Assembly (NCBI RefSeq): GCF_014651015.1
Contig: NZ_BMWB01000001.1
Location: forward strand, 842,137-906,136
From: Streptomyces xantholiticus
GTDB lineage: Bacteria; Actinomycetota; Actinomycetes; Streptomycetales; Streptomycetaceae
Reading direction: 5' to 3'
Length of the DNA: 64,000 nt
In this document: positions 9,340 to 16,836 of the stretch, piece by piece
How positions within the stretch are numbered: the first letter of the stretch is position 1
Layout of the letters: the number at the start of each line of letters is the position of its first letter
The notes under the pieces: generated by a model
Database searches by the model: none
Told to the model about the DNA's origin: nothing
Seen by the model: the letters and a program-made list of their open reading frames with translations, nothing else
Translations under genes and position numbers: made by a program

Positions 9340-9374
9340 TGTCGCACTCGGGTACTACGTATAACGTGCCGCGC

Positions 9375-9764
9375 ATGCCTTTCATCGCCCTGGTCACCCT
9401 CCTCGTCCGCGACTACGACGAGGCCATCGCCTTCTACACCGACGCCCTCGGTTTCGAACTGGTCGAGGACAGCGACCGTGGCGACGGCAGCCGCTGGGTC
9501 GTGGTCCGCCCGTCCGGCTCCGCTCCGGGCACGGGACTGCTCCTCGCCCGCGCCAAGGACGACGACCAGCGCGCCGGCGTGGGTGACCAGACCGGCGGCC
9601 GGGTCGGATTCTTCCTCCACACCGACGACTTCGCCCGCGACCACGCCCGCATGACCTCGGCGGGCGTGCGCTTCCTCGAGGAGCCGAGGCACGAGGCGTA
9701 CGGCTCCGTCGCGGTCTTCGAGGACCTCTACGGCAACCGGTGGGACCTGCTGGAGCCGAAGTAG
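9375..9764 (+). CDS. VOC (glyoxalase/bleomycin-resistance superfamily) protein
   Basis: 129 residues, the size of a single VOC domain. It opens MPFIALVTLLVRDYDEAIAFYTDALGFELVED, the first beta-alpha-beta-beta-beta unit, and the second unit runs GFFLHTDDFARDHARMTSAGVRFLEEP to VAVFEDLYGNRWDLLEP. The closing F-x-D-x-x-GN-x-W-D-L motif with its acidic metal ligand is typical. The substrate is unknown; families of this kind include dioxygenases, lyases and antibiotic-binding proteins. The ATG at 9375 fits the domain boundary and lies 35 bp from the divergent kinase gene. Confidence 0.9.
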   Translation: MPFIALVTLLVRDYDEAIAFYTDALGFELVEDSDRGDGSRWVVVRPSGSAPGTGLLLARAKDDDQRAGVGDQTGGRVGFFLHTDDFARDHARMTSAGVRFLEEPRHEAYGSVAVFEDLYGNRWDLLEPK

Positions 9765-9896
9765 CGCCCGGGTCGAGTCAGCACGCGGGCGGTCCGGGCC
9801 CGGACGGTCGATGCGCGGGAGCCGTGCAGTTGCCAGGAAGAGCGGCACCGCCACGAAGAGGCGGCAAGGTGCAGGCGCGCCCCGGCTGTTCGGCGG

Positions 9897-10319
9897 TCAC
9901 AGGGCACTGTGCGCACAGGGAGCCGGGACCACAAGACCGAAACGGACGCAGACGACGTCCGTGTCGTCGACCACCGTGTGGCCCACGCTCCGCCAGTGGT
10001 CGACGTGCACCTCGCGCCAGTGCGCGAGACTCGTGCAGCCCTCGCCCTCGGCCTGCGCGAAGTGCCGTGTCACCGAGCGGAACGGGACGATCTCGACCGA
10101 CTCGACGGCCACTTGGGCGACGGACTGTCCCTCGCTTCCGATGAGCACCAGGCGTTCGCCGACCGACTCCGGATCCTCGCCCTCCGCACGGTAGTCGGAC
10201 TCCAGGAGCCCCGTGGTGGCCCGCTTCTCCCCGGACAGCACCAGGGCGTTGAGCCGGTCGCGCAACTCACCGGGGGTCCCCAGGTCGAGCGTCCGCAGTC
10301 CGCCGACCCGTGGCCACAT
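9897..10319 (-). CDS. ASCH domain protein
   Basis: 140 residues. The central part reads TPGELRDRLNALVLSGEKRATTGLLESDYRAEGEDPESVGERLVLI, then VAQVAVESVEIVPFRSVTRHFAQAEGEG and HWREVHVDHWRSVG. This matches ASCH domains, a PUA-like fold of single-domain RNA-binding or nucleoside-acting enzymes (the YqfB relative hydrolyses N4-acetylcytidine). G-E-K-R-A-T-T is the hallmark motif. The ATG at 10319 begins MWPRVGGLRT. It is transcribed in the same direction as the lactonase-like gene that ends 33 bp upstream of it, so the two may be co-transcribed. Confidence 0.88.
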   Translation of the reverse strand: MWPRVGGLRTLDLGTPGELRDRLNALVLSGEKRATTGLLESDYRAEGEDPESVGERLVLIGSEGQSVAQVAVESVEIVPFRSVTRHFAQAEGEGCTSLAHWREVHVDHWRSVGHTVVDDTDVVCVRFGLVVPAPCAHSAL

Positions 10320-10351
10320 GATCGCAAGCCCAACGGCAGCCCTGCACGGCC

Positions 10352-11566
10352 CTACAGCGGCAGCGCGCACACCGCGACGGGTGACGTGAACGCCTCCCCC
10401 GCCCGGCGGAGTTCGCCCGTGCGGCGGTCGACGTGGAAGGCCGTGACCGTGCTGGAGCGCTGGTTCGCGGCGAAGAGCAGGCCGCCGGAGGGTGAGAGCG
10501 CGATGTGGCGGGGGAAGTCGCCGCCGACCGGAACCGTGTCCAGCAGCCGCAGCCGGGAGCCACCGGCCTCGACGGCGTAACGCGTCAGGCTGTTGTGGCC
10601 GCGGTTGGCGAGGTACGCGAATCTGCCGTCGGCCGTCACGACGGGCTGAGCGGGGTAGTTGGTGCCGGAGCCGGTCCCGGTCGGCTGCGGTGGGGTGGGG
10701 CGCAGCCGACCGGTCGCGCGGTCGTAGGCGCAGACCTGGACGGTGTCGTCGAGCTCGTTGGCGAGGTACGCGTAACGGCCCGACGGGTGGAAGGCGAGGT
10801 GGCGCGGTCCGGCACCGGCCCGCACGGTCGCGCGTGACACTTCCTCGAGCGTCCCCGCCTCGGTGTCGAGGCGGTAGGTGTAGACGGTGTCGGTACCGAG
10901 GTCGACGGCGAGCACATGGCGGCCGTCCGGACTCGTGACGATCTGGTGCGCGTGTGGACCCTCCTGCCCCGGCCCGGGCGGCGGGCTGTCGTGGGTGACC
11001 TTGTCCGTACGCCTGCCGAGCGCTCCGGACGCCGCGACGGGGTGCACGGCCAGGGTGCCGGAGCCGTAGTCCGCGCTGAGCAGCCAGCGCCCGGACGGGT
11101 GCACGGACAGGTGGCAGGGCGCGGCCCCACCGGTGGGACGGCTGCCCAGGACCTCGGGTGTGCCGTTCTCGACGAGGCGTACGGCGGTCACCGAGCCGGT
11201 CTCGCGCTCGTTGACCGCGTACAGGGTGCGCCCGGAGGGATGGACGGCGAGGTAGGAGGGGTCGGCTACGCCTTCGACGACACCCGCGCCGGTGATGCGG
11301 CCGGTCCTCTCGTCGTACGTCGCCAGCCCGATTCCGGAGCCGCCGCCGTCGATGGAGGTGTACGTCCCCAGGAACAGAGGGCGTGACCGCTGCCGGGGAG
11401 CGGACGAAGCGGGAGCGGGGGCCGTCCGCGAGCGTGACCGGGAGCTGGAGTCCTCGGCCGTCCCGCAGCCCGGCAGCGCGGCTGCCACGGCCACGGCCGA
11501 CAGCCCTGTGATGAAACGACGCCGGCCCGGGTGTGCCGGGCGATGCGTTCCCTTGTCCGTGCTCAT
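10352..11566 (-). CDS. Tat-exported lactonase-family beta-propeller lipoprotein
   Basis: 404 residues. The signal reads HPGRRRFITGLSAVAVAAALPGC: a twin-arginine RRRFITG, a hydrophobic core, then a lipobox ending in Cys. The mature part is a seven-bladed propeller of the PF10282 family (6-phosphogluconolactonase / YkgB-like), with repeated GRTLYAVN, GRWLLSADYGSGTLAV, GRHVLAVDLGTDTVYTY and GRYAYLANELDDTVQV strands. An outer-leaflet location argues against a central pentose-phosphate role, so the substrate is unknown. The ATG at 11566 has no clear ribosome-binding site. Confidence 0.85.
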   Translation of the reverse strand: MSTDKGTHRPAHPGRRRFITGLSAVAVAAALPGCGTAEDSSSRSRSRTAPAPASSAPRQRSRPLFLGTYTSIDGGGSGIGLATYDERTGRITGAGVVEGVADPSYLAVHPSGRTLYAVNERETGSVTAVRLVENGTPEVLGSRPTGGAAPCHLSVHPSGRWLLSADYGSGTLAVHPVAASGALGRRTDKVTHDSPPPGPGQEGPHAHQIVTSPDGRHVLAVDLGTDTVYTYRLDTEAGTLEEVSRATVRAGAGPRHLAFHPSGRYAYLANELDDTVQVCAYDRATGRLRPTPPQPTGTGSGTNYPAQPVVTADGRFAYLANRGHNSLTRYAVEAGGSRLRLLDTVPVGGDFPRHIALSPSGGLLFAANQRSSTVTAFHVDRRTGELRRAGEAFTSPVAVCALPL

Positions 11567-11602
11567 GCCCAAGCAGCGTAGGGCAGCCCGGCACGGCGGG
11601 TG

Positions 11603-12661
11603 TCACCTGCGAGGTTCGTCCTCTTCGTCGTCCTCCTGCTCGTCCTCCTCGTCGTAGTCCTCGTCCTCGGCTTCCTCTGCTTCCTCGTCGTCCTGCTCGT
11701 CCTCGTCGGCTTCCTCGTCCTCGGCTCCCTCCGCTTCCTCGTCGTCCTGCTCGTCCTCGTCGGCTTCCTCGTCCTCGGCTCCCTCCGCTTCCTCGTCGGC
11801 CTGCTCGTCCTCCCCCTCGCCCTCGTGCTCGTCCTCGCCCTCGTGCTCCTCGTCCTCCTGCGCCGCTTCCTCCTCCTCGAGCGCGTCCTCGTGGCTGACC
11901 ACGACCTCGCCGTCGCGGATCTCGCCACGCCAGCCCTCCGGCTCCTCTTCCGTGAGGGTCACGTGACGCTGGAAGTTCTTGAAGTCCAGCCGCAGACGGC
12001 GCCCTTGGGCGCGCCACAAGTTGCCCGTCTTCTCGAAGAAACCGGACGGGTAGTACTCCACGACGAGCACGATGCGGGTGAGGGACGGGGTCAGCTCGTG
12101 GAAGCTCACGCACCCCCGGGTGCTTCCTTTGGCACCCTCTGACGTCCAGACGATCCGGTCGTCGGGTATCTGCTCCTGTACCGTCGCCGACCAGCCGCGG
12201 GTCGAGGGTCCCACCTTGACCTTCCAGTCGGAGGAGACGTCGTCCTTCCGCGCGACGCTGCGTACACCCTTGGTGAAACCGCTGAAGGCCTCGTACTGCG
12301 TCCAGTGGTCGTACGCGTTGCGGATCGGCACGCCGACGTCGAGCGCTTCGATGATGTTCATGACCTTGGTGTCGCCGGACTTGCGTCCGCCTCCGCCACC
12401 CACCATGCTTTTCACCTTGCCCACGAGGTTGTCCTTGACGCTTCCGGCCTTCCGTTTGACGAGGGCCTTCACCAGGCCGCCGCCGGGGTTCCCACCGCCC
12501 TCTGCGACGTCGAGCAGCTTGTCCGTGAGACCGGCCACCTTGTCGCCGGCGGAGTCCGCCAGGCGTTCCGCCCGGACGCCGAGGTAGTCGACGACTGCCT
12601 CGCGGAGCTGATCCACGCCGGAACTCCCCGTGTCCACGGGCCGTGTGTCCGTACTGGTCAT
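11603..12661 (-). CDS. gvpZ: SRPBCC gas-vesicle accessory protein (GvpZ-like) with long acidic repeat tail
   Basis: 352 residues. The N-terminal 90 residues are helical, then residues about 95-240 form an SRPBCC/START-like domain (MNIIEALDVGVPIRNAYDHWTQYEAFSGFTKGV ... IVLVVEYYPSGFFEKTGNLWRAQGRR). The last ~95 residues are almost wholly Glu, Asp, Gln, Ala and Gly. Part of the tail is a tandem repeat with an 18-residue period encoded by a 54-bp DNA repeat. In Streptomyces, SRPBCC proteins of this design sit inside gas-vesicle clusters as GvpZ. Here it is divergent to gvpO and lies just downstream of a GvpY-like gene with a 4-nt gap. The ATG at 12661 is the domain-based choice. Confidence 0.85.
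   Translation of the reverse strand: MTSTDTRPVDTGSSGVDQLREAVVDYLGVRAERLADSAGDKVAGLTDKLLDVAEGGGNPGGGLVKALVKRKAGSVKDNLVGKVKSMVGGGGGRKSGDTKVMNIIEALDVGVPIRNAYDHWTQYEAFSGFTKGVRSVARKDDVSSDWKVKVGPSTRGWSATVQEQIPDDRIVWTSEGAKGSTRGCVSFHELTPSLTRIVLVVEYYPSGFFEKTGNLWRAQGRRLRLDFKNFQRHVTLTEEEPEGWRGEIRDGEVVVSHEDALEEEEAAQEDEEHEGEDEHEGEGEDEQADEEAEGAEDEEADEDEQDDEEAEGAEDEEADEDEQDDEEAEEAEDEDYDEEDEQEDDEEDEPRR
11681..11810. repeat. 54-bp tandem repeat in the acidic tail of the SRPBCC gene
   Basis: The word TTCCTCGTCGTCCTGCTCGT starts at 11681 and 11735, and a one-base variant starts at 11789, giving an exact 54-bp period. The unit encodes 18 residues on the minus strand (reading ...EEADEDEQDDEEAEGAED...). Shorter GAG/GAC-rich repeats continue on both sides. 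Copy number is likely to vary between strains. Confidence 0.9.
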
Positions 12662-12665
12662 GGCG

Positions 12666-13277
12666 CTACCTCCGCGGTGAGCCGGAGCTGGAGGAGGGGC
12701 TCTTGCCGGCGGATGCCTTCCCACCGGCCGCCTTCTTGGCAGGGGCCTTCTGGCCGGGAGCCCTCTTCGCCGCCGTCTTCTTGGCGGCCGTCTTCTTCGG
12801 CGGGGCCTGATCACCGGCTCGTTTCCCCGGCGAGGGGCCACTCTTCTTGGCAGCGCCGCGGCGGCCCGGGGGTTCGCCCCTCTCGTCCCCCTGCTCCTGG
12901 TCCTGGTCCCGCTCCGTCTCGTCCTCGCCCCGGTCCTGCTCGTCCGCCTCGTCGCCCTCGTCGGGCTCCTCCAGCAGCCGCGTGCGCTGGTGCAGCGAGT
13001 CGGCGAGCCCGGCCAGACGGCGGTCGGCCGAGGCGGCCAAGGCCTGCCGGCCGGCCTCCATCAGCTCGCCCCGCACCTGGTCGCCCAGCCCGGCGAACTG
13101 CGGAGCGTCCTTCAGTTTCCGCACGCCCCCGGTGATCAGCTGCTGGGGATCGAGTCCGAGCCGGCGGCCGGTGAGATAGGTGGCCACCGCGAAGGCGAGG
13201 CGCCCCTTCTTCGCACGTCCGAGGACATAGCCGCCGGCGACGGCGGCCCCGAGCGCGAGTTTGGTCGTGTCCTTCAT
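12666..13277 (-). CDS. gvpY: Gas-vesicle accessory protein GvpY-like with lysine/alanine tail
   Basis: 203 residues. Residues 1-45 (MKDTTKLALGAAVAGGYVLGRAKKGRLAFAVATYLTGRRLGL) form a glycine-rich hydrophobic hairpin, typical of the small protein that precedes the SRPBCC gene in Streptomyces gas-vesicle operons (often mislabelled DNA primase). The middle is helical and acidic. The C-terminal ~60 residues are histone H1-like, with repeated KKTAAKKTAAK and APAKKAAGGK. GGGAGCAGCTC before the ATG at 13277 is a good ribosome-binding site. It is followed by the GvpZ-like gene after 4 nt. The basic tail here and the acidic tail next door suggest the two proteins bind each other by charge. Confidence 0.78.
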   Translation of the reverse strand: MKDTTKLALGAAVAGGYVLGRAKKGRLAFAVATYLTGRRLGLDPQQLITGGVRKLKDAPQFAGLGDQVRGELMEAGRQALAASADRRLAGLADSLHQRTRLLEEPDEGDEADEQDRGEDETERDQDQEQGDERGEPPGRRGAAKKSGPSPGKRAGDQAPPKKTAAKKTAAKRAPGQKAPAKKAAGGKASAGKSPSSSSGSPRR

Positions 13278-13482
13278 GAGCTGCTCCCTGTGACTGGGCC
13301 CGGCATGCCCGTTCAGCGCCCAACGCCTTTGCTTCGTCGACCCGTTGGGGTTCGCCGGTGCCTGGACGCCAAACGTTCGTCGATTCAGCGCAAATATCCC
13401 GATATGCTTAAATTGTACGTTTTCGGGAACGACCCCACACAGCCAGGACGAGCGGCGTCCGTCAGACAGACGAGAAGGGCCG
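13278..13482. promoter_or_regulatory. AT-rich divergent promoter region of the gas-vesicle locus
   Basis: The 205 bp between gvpY and gvpO include a strikingly AT-rich core (13385-13425), unlike the rest of the window, with a dyad ATATC-CC-GATAT at 13394-13405. It must hold promoters for both directions. I could not assign clear -35/-10 hexamers or a sigma-factor class. Confidence 0.6.
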
Positions 13483-13776
13483 ATGACTTCCTCAGAACAC
13501 GCCGGGCGGCGGACCAAGGGCAAGGCGGCACACATCATGCGCTCCGCTGCCGACCAGCTGTCGGAGTTGCTCGGCCGCCCCCCTGAGTCGATCTCGGCCC
13601 TGAAGCCGACCGAGGACGGCTGGGAGGCCGATGTGGAGGTGGTCGAGCTGGAGCGGATCCCCGACACCACGAGTGTGCTGGCCAGCTACAAGGTCACGCT
13701 GGACGACGAGGGCGACCTGGTCGAGTACCGGCGGACCCGGCGCTACACGCGTGGCCAGATCGACCGGCCGTCCTGA
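13483..13776 (+). CDS. gvpO: Gas vesicle protein GvpO
   Basis: 97 residues, matching the small GvpO family. The body reads [74 protein letters not shown], and the closing strand-rich half with [11 protein letters not shown] is characteristic. GvpO is required for, or helps regulate, vesicle formation in haloarchaea and is the first gene of actinobacterial gvp clusters. The ATG at 13483 follows AGAAGGGCCG. It is the first gene of an eight-gene + strand operon, with gvpA starting 29 bp downstream. Confidence 0.92.
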   Translation: MTSSEHAGRRTKGKAAHIMRSAADQLSELLGRPPESISALKPTEDGWEADVEVVELERIPDTTSVLASYKVTLDDEGDLVEYRRTRRYTRGQIDRPS

Positions 13777-13805
13777 GCGGAACGCCCGCGACGAAGGGAG
13801 GCACC

Positions 13806-14285
13806 ATGACCGTGGTGCCGCAAGGCGGAGGCAACGTCTCCAGAGGAGGCGCCGGCTCCGGAAATCTCTACGACGTCCTCGAGCTCATTCTCGACCGCGG
13901 ACTCGTCATCGACGTCTTCGTCCGCGTCTCCCTGGTCGGCATCGAGATCCTCAAGATCGACGCACGTGTCGTCGTGGCCAGCGTGGACACGTACCTGCGC
14001 TTCGCCGAGGCCTGCAACCGCCTGGATCTCGAGTCCGGCAGGAAGGCGCCCACCCAGCTGACCGACATCGTCGGCGACACGGTCGAGAGCGGTGCCCGTG
14101 GCAAGTCGAAGGGCGCCCTGGGCGGAGCGATGGAGGCGGTGGCCGAGTCCCTGACCGGCGGCGGCAAGAGCAAGCGCGACGAAGCCGGCGAGGAGGCAGA
14201 GGAGGCCGAGGAGAAGGAGCCGGTGGAGCGGCGAAGGCCCGCCCGGCGGGCCACCCGGCGGGAAAGGGAACGCGGGCAGGAATGA
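13806..14285 (+). CDS. gvpA: Gas vesicle structural protein GvpA (extended)
   Basis: 159 residues. Residues about 20-75 ([49 protein letters not shown]) are the GvpA core that assembles the ribbed vesicle shell: amphipathic helix, beta-hairpin, helix. The C-terminal ~80 residues are an extra Gly/Lys/Glu-rich region ending in a basic tract ([15 protein letters not shown]). Cyanobacterial GvpA is about 70 residues, while actinobacterial ones carry such tails. AAGGGAGGC precedes the ATG. It is second in the operon, with gvpF starting 21 bp later. Confidence 0.93.
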   Translation: MTVVPQGGGNVSRGGAGSGNLYDVLELILDRGLVIDVFVRVSLVGIEILKIDARVVVASVDTYLRFAEACNRLDLESGRKAPTQLTDIVGDTVESGARGKSKGALGGAMEAVAESLTGGGKSKRDEAGEEAEEAEEKEPVERRRPARRATRRERERGQE

Positions 14286-14306
14286 CCCCCGCGGTGAGGA
14301 GCGACC

Positions 14307-15020
14307 ATGGCCGTGTACGTCTACTCGATCACCAGCGACCGGCATCCGCTGCGCCTCGACGACCTCGAGGGGGTCGGCGAACCGGCCGCACCCTTGCGGA
14401 AAGTGGTCGCCGGACCCCTGTGCGCCGTCGTCAGTGACGCGCCGGAGGGGCTGCGTCCCAAACGCCGCGATGTGGCCGCGCACCAGGCGGTGCAGGAGCG
14501 CCTCATGGCGGACGGAACCGTCCTCCCCCTGCGCTTCGGTCTCACGGCTCCGGACGACGGAGCCGTGCAGGAGGCGCTGGAGAAGCGGGCCGCTGAGTAC
14601 ACGGAGCGGCTGGAGGCGCTCAGGGGCTGTGTCGAGTACAACCTGAAGGCCTTGCAGCAGGAGGAGGCGCTGCTCCGCGAGATCCTTCAGGAGTCGGAGA
14701 CCGCCCGGCAGCTCAACGAGGAGATCCGGGGCGGCAACACCTCTCCCGATCTGCCGCTACGGCTCGGCGAGTTGGTGGCCGACGAGGTGCAGGCACGGCA
14801 GGAGTCCCTGGCCTCCGGGGTCATCGAGGCGCTTCGGCCCTTCGCCCGGGACCTGAGCATCTCTCAGCCGACGGGCGACGACTTCGTCAACGTGTCCTTC
14901 CTGGTGGCCGAGGACCAGGAGGAGCTCTTCCTGACCACCGAGCTGAGCGTGTCCAACCAGCTGGGCGACAGCTTCGACTTCCGGCTCAACGGGCCGCTGC
15001 CGCCGTACAGCTTCGTCTGA
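14307..15020 (+). CDS. gvpF: Gas vesicle protein GvpF/GvpL family (first copy)
   Basis: 237 residues. It opens MAVYVYSITSDRHPLRLDDLEGVGEPAAPLRKVVAGPLCAVVSDAP and contains MADGTVLPLRFGLTAPDD, the hallmark of the GvpF/L family (a ferredoxin-like N-domain plus a helical C-domain). The end, DDFVNVSFLVAEDQEELF and GPLPPYSFV, is also typical. GvpF contacts GvpA on the gas-facing side or acts in nucleation. The ribosome-binding site is GAGGAGC before the ATG at 14307. GvpG follows after 13 bp. Confidence 0.93.
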   Translation: MAVYVYSITSDRHPLRLDDLEGVGEPAAPLRKVVAGPLCAVVSDAPEGLRPKRRDVAAHQAVQERLMADGTVLPLRFGLTAPDDGAVQEALEKRAAEYTERLEALRGCVEYNLKALQQEEALLREILQESETARQLNEEIRGGNTSPDLPLRLGELVADEVQARQESLASGVIEALRPFARDLSISQPTGDDFVNVSFLVAEDQEELFLTTELSVSNQLGDSFDFRLNGPLPPYSFV

Positions 15021-15033
15021 AGGGACGGTCGTC

Positions 15034-15285
15034 ATGGGCCTGTTCACCCAGATCGTCACCCTCCCGCTGGCGCCGGTGCGCGGTGTCGTGTGGGTGGTGG
15101 ACCGTGTGCGGGAGGCGGCCGAGGACGAGTACTACGATCCCGCGCCGGTCCACCGCGCCCTTGCGGAGCTCGAGGAGCAGCTCACCACGGGCGAGATCGA
15201 CGAGGAGACCTTCGACCGGAGGGAGGACGAACTGCTGGACCGCCTGGAAGAGATCATGGCGTACCGGTCGGAAGGCCGGCCGTGA
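15034..15285 (+). CDS. gvpG: Gas vesicle protein GvpG
   Basis: 83 residues, the usual GvpG size. It reads MGLFTQIVTLPLAPVRGVVWVVDRVREAAEDEYYDPAPVHRALAELEEQLTTGEIDEETFDRREDELLDRLEEI. The hydrophobic opening LPLAPVRGVVWV and the later LxxGEIDEETFxxxEDELLDRL helix are diagnostic. It is a minor gas-vesicle assembly protein. In many Streptomyces clusters gvpY and gvpZ follow gvpG; here gvpJ follows directly after a 57-bp gap. Confidence 0.94.
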   Translation: MGLFTQIVTLPLAPVRGVVWVVDRVREAAEDEYYDPAPVHRALAELEEQLTTGEIDEETFDRREDELLDRLEEIMAYRSEGRP

Positions 15286-15342
15286 CACCGCCGCGGTGTG
15301 CGCAGCGCAATCCGCACCAGCGCGAAACGCGAGGTCCCGATC

Positions 15343-15780
15343 GTGACCGAACCCCTGGCCGGCCGGACCGGCTCCTACCCCTCCCGAGCGGCGCCGCAGT
15401 ACGCGCAGGGCTCGTCGGCGAACCTCGCCGACATCCTGGAGCGTGTGCTGGACAAGGGCATCGTGATCGCCGGCGACATACGGATCAATCTGCTCGACAT
15501 CGAGCTGTTGACGATCAAACTCCGACTGCTGGTCGCCTCGGTCGACAAGGCGAAGGAGATGGGTATCGACTGGTGGGAGCACGACCCTTCGCTGTCATCC
15601 CGTGCCGCTCCCGACTCGCTGGCAGCCGAGAACCGCCGCCTGCGCGCCGAGATCGAGGCAATGCGGCGCAGTGAGGCGCTGACCGGCGGCGGTGAGGAGG
15701 CCGGTGAGGCGCTGACCGGCCGCGGCGAGGTGCCGCAGGCCGAGGAGGAGTCCGGAGGAACACGATCCGATGAGCGCTGA
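15343..15780 (+). CDS. gvpJ: Gas vesicle protein GvpJ (GvpA paralog)
   Basis: 145 residues from the GTG at 15343, chosen because GAGG at 15331-15334 sits eight bases ahead. Residues about 27-75 (SANLADILERVLDKGIVIAGDIRINLLDIELLTIKLRLLVASVDKAKEMG) are a GvpA-fold core, with the IRINLLDIELLTIKLRL pattern typical of GvpJ. A Glu-rich helical tail with a partly repeated SEALTGGGEEAGEALTGRGE stretch follows. GvpJ is a minor shell or tip protein. Its last 11 bases overlap the start of the next gene, so the two are probably translationally coupled. Confidence 0.9.
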   Translation: MTEPLAGRTGSYPSRAAPQYAQGSSANLADILERVLDKGIVIAGDIRINLLDIELLTIKLRLLVASVDKAKEMGIDWWEHDPSLSSRAAPDSLAAENRRLRAEIEAMRRSEALTGGGEEAGEALTGRGEVPQAEEESGGTRSDER

Positions 15781-16600
15781 GGACATCGCGTACGCCACCT
15801 ACGTCTACGCCGTCGCGCGCGACGGCGACGCGCTGCGCGAGTCGGCGGCGGAGTCGGCCGGCGTGGCGGGCGCGCCGGTGAGGATCATCCCCGGTACGGG
15901 CGACGGGGCGCCGGTCTTCGTGGCGAGTTCGGTGAGCGCGCACGACTTCGACGAGGCGGCCCTGCGGCGGCATCTGGAGGACCTCGAGTGGTTGGAGGCG
16001 GTCGCGCGGGCCCATCACGCGGTGATCGAGCGACTCGGCGCCGCCACGACCGTTCTGCCGCTGCGGCTCGCGACCGTGTACCTGGACGACGATCGCGCCC
16101 GTGAGGCGCTCGACGCCGGCCGGGCAGCCTTCGAGCAGCTGCTGGCGAAGCTGGAGGGGCATGTCGAGTGGGGCATCAAGATCTACGTGGAGGCCCCCGA
16201 CGAAGCCGCGCCGCCGCCACCGCCCGGCCCTGCCTCCTCCCCCGGCGTCGGCCCCGGACGCGCGTACCTCAGCAACCGCCGTGCCCAGCGGAGCGTCCGC
16301 GACAGCGCGCACCGGGCGGCCGGGACGGCGGCGGAGCGCATCGAGGCGGCCGGGCGGGCGTTCGCCACCGACCGGGCGCGTCACCGTGTCCAGCAGGGTG
16401 AACTGGCGGGCTCGCGGGACGAGAACGTCGTCAATGACGCGTATCTGCTGCGTGCGGACCGTTCCGACGCGTTCCGTGCCGAGGTGGCGCGTGCCGCGGA
16501 CGACCTGCCCGGTGTGCGGGTCGACGTCACGGGCCCCTGGGTGCCGTACTCCTTCGCCACCGCCCCAGAGCCCGCCGCGGCCGAAGGCGGTCCCTCATGA
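15770..16600 (+). CDS. gvpL: Gas vesicle protein GvpL/GvpF family (second copy)
   Basis: 276 residues. The N-terminal domain reads DIAYATYVYAVARDGDAL, with VIERLGAATTVLPLRLATVYLDDDRAREAL following; the VLPLRLATVY strand is diagnostic. A proline-rich linker (APPPPPGPASSPGVGPGRAYL) separates it from a C-terminal helical domain ending DVTGPWVPYSFA. This matches the second, longer GvpF/L protein (GvpL) of actinobacterial clusters. The start ATG at 15770 overlaps gvpJ, and its stop overlaps gvpS by 4 nt. Confidence 0.92.
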   Translation: MSAEDIAYATYVYAVARDGDALRESAAESAGVAGAPVRIIPGTGDGAPVFVASSVSAHDFDEAALRRHLEDLEWLEAVARAHHAVIERLGAATTVLPLRLATVYLDDDRAREALDAGRAAFEQLLAKLEGHVEWGIKIYVEAPDEAAPPPPPGPASSPGVGPGRAYLSNRRAQRSVRDSAHRAAGTAAERIEAAGRAFATDRARHRVQQGELAGSRDENVVNDAYLLRADRSDAFRAEVARAADDLPGVRVDVTGPWVPYSFATAPEPAAAEGGPS

Positions 16601-16836
16601 CGGAGCCTGCCGCCCCGGCTGAGAGGGACCCGCTCCCCCAGCGGCAGGTCGCCCTCATCGATCTGCTGGACCGCCTCCTCAGCGGCGGGGTCGTCATCAC
16701 CGGGGACGTACTGCTGTCGATCGCCGACATCGACCTGGTCCGCGTCAGCCTGCGGGCCCTCGTGGTCTCCGTGGACGCACAGACCCGGCCGCTCTGGGCA
16801 CGGACCCTGCCGGAAGGCGACCCGAATGCCCGATGA
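16597..16836 (+). CDS. gvpS: Gas vesicle protein GvpS (GvpA-fold)
   Basis: 79 residues. After a short Pro-rich leader it reads QVALIDLLDRLLSGGVVITGDVLLSIADIDLVRVSLRALVVSVDAQT, a compact GvpA-like core. This is the third GvpA paralog of the cluster and corresponds by size and position (between gvpL and gvpK) to GvpS of Streptomyces. The ATG overlaps the gvpL stop by 4 nt, and its own last 11 bases overlap gvpK, so L-S-K are tightly coupled. Confidence 0.88.
   Translation: MTEPAAPAERDPLPQRQVALIDLLDRLLSGGVVITGDVLLSIADIDLVRVSLRALVVSVDAQTRPLWARTLPEGDPNAR

Noticed and set aside
11641..11830. CRISPR-like array
   Set aside because: The 54-bp periodic DNA is contiguous coding repeat with no spacers, in frame with the SRPBCC protein.
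12666..13277. DNA primase
   Set aside because: Such annotation exists for GvpY-like proteins, but no Toprim or zinc domain is seen. The protein has a hydrophobic hairpin and a Lys/Ala tail.
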